Shown here one piece after another: positions 5,256 to 8,161 of a stretch of DNA of 8,161 nucleotides (position 1 is its first letter; the number at the start of each line of letters is the position of its first letter). Source of the stretch: Rhodospirillaceae bacterium. GTDB taxonomy: Bacteria > Pseudomonadota > Alphaproteobacteria > UBA9219. The position numbers were made by a program, and so were the translations under genes. Where the stretch lies: NCBI GenBank assembly GCA_003486725.1, contig DNGD01000180.1, forward strand, positions 1-8,161. The letters run 5' to 3'. The notes beneath the pieces were generated by a model that was given only the letters and a program-made list of their open reading frames with translations, did not search any database and was not told the DNA's origin.

Positions 5256-6371
5256 TCAGGCGCGTTTTTCAGCGGCGATGATATCACCCAGCTTACTTAA
5301 CAGATATTCGAAATCGTCCGATCCGACATCTTCAAACTGGGTGAGAACCCTCTCAATCACGCGGGCACGGTAACGATCGAGATCATGTTCCTCGCCATCC
5401 ATTTCCGTTTCATGGACGACGTCCAGAGCTGCACGGACAACGGACATCATCGTGGGCGGCATGCTTGCGCGTTCATAAAGGGTTTTTAATCCCAACTGCC
5501 CGCCATCGTGAATCAATATTCTGGCGTTCAGTAGCGGGATGCCCGCGCGTATGGCCAAGGCGGATTCAAAAAACAGCACATCGCCCATACACAGGGCGCG
5601 CAGAATGATCGAGGGCGTCAACCGTGCATTCACATGCATCTGGCCGACAAGCTTTTCCATCTCCTCTTCCGAGGAACCGCTGGCCAGCTCGACGATGGTG
5701 CGCTCGCGGCTTTGCAAAACCAGATCAGCCGCCAGACTGGGCGACAATTCGTGATGGGAAACCAGATAGTTTTGCAGACGGTCAGAAACGATTTGCGCCA
5801 GTTTTTCCGCCACCACAGGGGGCAGGACGGCGCGCTTGCAGATCGCTTCTTTTATGTTTTCGTTTTCTTCGAAACGCGAGATCGCCTTGTCATAGCTTTG
5901 GTTCGTGATTTGCGCGCCTGTATTGCCCATCAGTGTCGTCACGGCCTTTTCGCCGGCGGTGGTGATGATGGCATCGGACACGGCCGCCGAAACGGATGCA
6001 CGCCCCGCAATGGCTACATGTTTTGAAGAGGAGCCTTTGGCGATGACGGCGATCAGATCCTGATCCGTCAGAACATCGGATTCCATCAGGATCGGCAACG
6101 CGACTTGCTCAATATCGTTCGCCAGTTGCACGGCGATATCATGGGGCAGGCGGGCGGCCTTGCGTAGATTTTGTGAAAGAGCCAAGCGCACAGAGGATTC
6201 AACGTCCCGTGCCATCAGGCGCACGACTTCGTGCGCCAGTGACATTTCGCTTTCAGATAAAACGGGGTTTTCTATATCCAGGGCCAGCTTCCCCGCAACC
6301 TCGGCGCGCATAGTGGCCGAAGGTTCTTTGAGCAAACGCTGAACGTCTTCTTTGCTTAAATGCGACGTCAT
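5256..6371 (-). CDS. DUF2336-family helical protein
   Basis: A 371-residue soluble protein without signal peptide or membrane segment. It is almost wholly helical by composition, with repeated Leu/Ala/Val-rich helices, for example 'LAHEVVRLMARDVESSVRLALSQNLRKAARLPHDIAVQLAND'. The pattern of paired helices with '(D)xxxxVRxAL(A)xN(L)' motifs is HEAT-like and typical of DUF2336 proteins of alphaproteobacteria, whose biochemical role is not known. Repeat-like segments recur at about residues 14-95, 95-150 and 175-260; the C-terminal third (about 280-371) ends in an acidic then basic tail 'DDFEYLLSKLGDIIAAEKRA'. The ATG at 6371 has a GGGAG 8 nt upstream. It is transcribed toward porin 2, with only repeat DNA between, and away from apt. 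A scaffold or protein-interaction role is an inference. Confidence 0.85.
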   Translation of the reverse strand: MTSHLSKEDVQRLLKEPSATMRAEVAGKLALDIENPVLSESEMSLAHEVVRLMARDVESSVRLALSQNLRKAARLPHDIAVQLANDIEQVALPILMESDVLTDQDLIAVIAKGSSSKHVAIAGRASVSAAVSDAIITTAGEKAVTTLMGNTGAQITNQSYDKAISRFEENENIKEAICKRAVLPPVVAEKLAQIVSDRLQNYLVSHHELSPSLAADLVLQSRERTIVELASGSSEEEMEKLVGQMHVNARLTPSIILRALCMGDVLFFESALAIRAGIPLLNARILIHDGGQLGLKTLYERASMPPTMMSVVRAALDVVHETEMDGEEHDLDRYRARVIERVLTQFEDVGSDDFEYLLSKLGDIIAAEKRA

Positions 6372-6627
6372 TCACGAAACTCCCGCTGAGGATCAAGGCT
6401 TACTTGCCCTTTCCCGCGAACGGGGAAAGGGTTCTACATTTAACCATAGACTATCCTCTTAAAGATTTGCCATATTATTAACAACCGCGATTTTCGTTAA
6501 GTAGGGCGACACCGTTTTGGAGACAAGTTCCACGCCTTTGGGCTTTGGGGGTCAAAATGGTTTAACGACCCGTTTACGAATACACTGAGCTGCGGTGCCT
6601 TTTTCAACCTTTGTGAGTAACTCTGTC
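6372..6627. promoter_or_regulatory. Divergent intergenic region between DUF2336 gene and apt
   Basis: This region carries the promoters of both genes. The DUF2336 side has a perfect 9-bp hairpin (6407-6431). The centre (about 6436-6500) is AT-rich with several TTAA words. On the apt side TTAA-N7-TTTAC (6562-6577) differs by one base from the CtrA-type site TTAA-N7-TTAAC, but this is weak evidence. No reliable -35/-10 pair stands out. Confidence 0.35.
6407..6431 (-). repeat. 9-bp inverted repeat in DUF2336 gene leader
   Basis: CCCTTTCCC (6407-6415) and GGGAAAGGG (6423-6431) form a perfect stem with a 7-nt loop, 35-60 nt upstream of the DUF2336 start codon. It could be an mRNA leader hairpin or an operator. 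No T run follows on either strand, so it is not a standard terminator. Confidence 0.6.
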
Positions 6628-7158
6628 ATGACCTCTATGCCAATCGACCTCAAAACCTATATTCGCGGTGTTCCCGATTTCCCCAAGGACGGCATCTTGT
6701 TCTATGACATCGGAACGTTACTCGCGCATGGCGGGGCTTGGCAGGAAACCATCGAGCGACTCAAGCCCATCATCGCGGCGGAAAAGCCGGATTGTCTGGT
6801 CGCCGTTGAATCGCGCGGCTTTCTGGTCGCCGCCCCGCTTGCTGCGCAGCTGGGCATCGGCCTCGTGATGGTTCGCAAAAAAGGAAAGCTGCCCGGCGCG
6901 ACCAAGGCGCATAGCTACGCGCTGGAATACGGCACCGACACGATCGAGATTCAGGAAGGCGTGATTCAAAAGGACGCGCGCGTCGTGGTGATCGACGATC
7001 TTTTGGCCACGGGCGGCACGGCGGCCGCGGCCATTCATCTAGCGCGGCAAATGGGCGCGATTGTTACGCGCGCCGCCTTTGTGATCGAGCTGACTTTCCT
7101 GAAGGGCCGCGAGAAGCTGGATGTGCCGGTGAGCAGCCTGCTGGCGTATGAATCTTAG
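6628..7158 (+). CDS. apt: Adenine phosphoribosyltransferase
   Basis: A 176-residue cytoplasmic enzyme of purine salvage: adenine + PRPP gives AMP + pyrophosphate. Family landmarks are in order: '[27 protein letters not shown]' (residues 6-32), '[15 protein letters not shown]' (58-72), 'VRKKGKLPG' (82-90), 'EYGTDTIEI' (100-108), and the PRPP-binding loop '[14 protein letters not shown]' (119-132) with the two acidic residues and the ATGGT turn. The length matches the usual 170-180 residues. The start is uncertain: ATG 6628 has a weak GAG about 10 nt upstream, ATG 6637 has none, and GTG 6595 would add 11 non-conserved residues. Its TAG overlaps the stop codon of the convergent carboxypeptidase gene. 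It appears monocistronic. Confidence 0.95.
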   Translation: MTSMPIDLKTYIRGVPDFPKDGILFYDIGTLLAHGGAWQETIERLKPIIAAEKPDCLVAVESRGFLVAAPLAAQLGIGLVMVRKKGKLPGATKAHSYALEYGTDTIEIQEGVIQKDARVVVIDDLLATGGTAAAAIHLARQMGAIVTRAAFVIELTFLKGREKLDVPVSSLLAYES

Positions 7159-8161
7159 GGCTCCATAACCACCAAGCACCCTTGACCACGCCGGATGACC
7201 TGTGAGCAGGCCGAGCGCGCGCTGGTTTTGTCCAGCCCGATAAACCGTGCGCGATACATGGCCGAGCCATCGGTCATCGTGATCTTTTGCAGGCTTGGCT
7301 CTGCATCGCCCAACGTTTTGACCATGTTTTTGGCGAGGGAGGCGATGGCTTTCTGAGCAGTTTCTACGCTGCTGTATGAACCTACCTGAATGCCCCAAGC
7401 GCCCGCGCTCTCCCCCAGTTCCTGTTCATTTAGGGACAGAGTGCCCAGCGAACCGGGTGCGGTGGGCGGTGATGGTGGCATCGGGGCGGCGGGTGTCATC
7501 GTCAGGCGCGGGCGCTGCGAGCGGGAGGCGGCGGAAAGCGTTGGCTTGCTCGGCGCAGGTTCGGCGGTTTTTGTCCCGCCAAAGATGGCGGCGGTCTTGC
7601 TGGGCAACGACAGCGTGGCGAGATTCATGTGGTTGGATTGATGGAAATCGGTAAAGGCGGTGTCCAAAAGCTTTTCCATCGCGTTGTAGCGTGAGGCTGC
7701 AGAGCGCCCCCCGAACATAACGCCGATGAGCCGCGTATCGCCCCGCACGGCCGAGGTAACCAGATTGAAGCCCGAGGCGCGGATATAGCCTGTTTTGATC
7801 CCGTCCATGCCGTCATAGCGTTTCATCAAATTGTTATGGTTGTTATAACTGCGCCCCCGATAGGTGAAATTGTTTTTCGAAAAATAGGAATAGAAACCCG
7901 GAAAATGGGAAACCAGCCCATAGCCCAACATCGCCATATCGCGTGCCGTCGTGATCTGATTCGGATCGGGCAGGCCGTTGGGGTTTTTAAAGACAGTGTT
8001 TTGCATGCCCAGCGCTCTGGCCTGACGCGTCATCATATCGGCAAATTGATGGGCGTCTCCGGCTAACGCCTCTGCCAGAACAACAGCGCCGTCGTTGGCC
8101 GAGCAAGTGATCAGTCCCATAATCGTGTCATAGGCGGTGATCGTTTGTCCCGCTTTAAGGC
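7155..8161 (-). CDS. D-alanyl-D-alanine carboxypeptidase (S11) with SPOR domain, 5' end outside window
   Basis: A penicillin-binding serine peptidase that removes the terminal D-Ala from peptidoglycan pentapeptides in the periplasm. The frame is still open at the right edge (upstream of Met codon 8118-8120 it reads '[13 protein letters not shown]'), so this ATG is internal. The signal peptide and the SxxK nucleophile motif lie outside. Visible motifs are SxN as Ser-Ala-Asn (8094-8102), '[20 protein letters not shown]', and KTG as 'GIKTGYI' (7788-7796). A Pro/Ala/Ser-rich linker (about 7450-7560) leads to a C-terminal SPOR domain starting '[22 protein letters not shown]' (about 7415 to the end), which in known proteins binds denuded septal glycan. 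This suggests action at division sites. It overlaps apt tail to tail by 4 nt. DacA/DacC-type naming is not assigned, since the N-terminus is missing. Confidence 0.93.
   Translation of the reverse strand, partial: LKAGQTITAYDTIMGLITCSANDGAVVLAEALAGDAHQFADMMTRQARALGMQNTVFKNPNGLPDPNQITTARDMAMLGYGLVSHFPGFYSYFSKNNFTYRGRSYNNHNNLMKRYDGMDGIKTGYIRASGFNLVTSAVRGDTRLIGVMFGGRSAASRYNAMEKLLDTAFTDFHQSNHMNLATLSLPSKTAAIFGGTKTAEPAPSKPTLSAASRSQRPRLTMTPAAPMPPSPPTAPGSLGTLSLNEQELGESAGAWGIQVGSYSSVETAQKAIASLAKNMVKTLGDAEPSLQKITMTDGSAMYRARFIGLDKTSARSACSQVIRRGQGCLVVMEP

Noticed and set aside
5634..6026. 130-codon plus-strand frame opposite the DUF2336 gene
   Set aside because: It is a shadow of the well-supported helical protein on the minus strand; no ribosome-binding site or family motif.

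Overview
The window looks like chromosomal DNA of an alphaproteobacterium. The evidence is two uncharacterised families typical of that class (a DUF3576-type lipoprotein and a DUF2336-type helical protein), alphaproteobacterial-style porins, and a D,D-carboxypeptidase with a C-terminal SPOR domain. A Rhodospirillales- or Micavibrio-like lineage would fit, but the sequence alone does not settle it. I see no tRNA, rRNA, CRISPR array, transposase or phage gene.

Layout. At the left edge (1-1118, +) is the 3' part of a gene that resembles the substrate-binding and helical C-terminal part of an Hsp70-family protein. It converges, with a 7-nt gap, on a small lipoprotein gene (1126-1683, -). A 256-bp divergent intergenic region leads to two tandem paralogous outer-membrane porins (1940-3040 and 3800-4918, both +). 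Each porin is followed by the same two-hairpin 3' module ending in a strong intrinsic terminator, so each is probably its own transcription unit.

The non-coding DNA after each porin terminator is rich in palindromic repeats. After porin 1 there is a 192-bp mirror-symmetric element (3128-3319), a 15-bp wobble-rich hairpin (3371-3413) and a 45-bp REP-like palindrome (3439-3483). About 315 bp of leader or promoter DNA follows, up to porin 2. After porin 2 there is a second type of palindromic element (5004-5141) and, 12 nt later, an inverted second copy of the 3439-3483 palindrome (5154-5206). Porin 2 with its leader is therefore bracketed by an inverted repeat pair.

Right part: a DUF2336-family gene (5256-6371, -) is transcribed away from adenine phosphoribosyltransferase apt (6628-7158, +). 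apt overlaps tail to tail by 4 nt with a D-alanyl-D-alanine carboxypeptidase/SPOR gene (7155 to beyond 8161, -).

Functionally this is a housekeeping and envelope neighbourhood: nutrient-uptake porins, a lipoprotein, peptidoglycan maturation and purine salvage. I see no defence, biosynthetic or mobile system. The parts most worth a second look are the non-coding palindromes and the tandem porin duplication.
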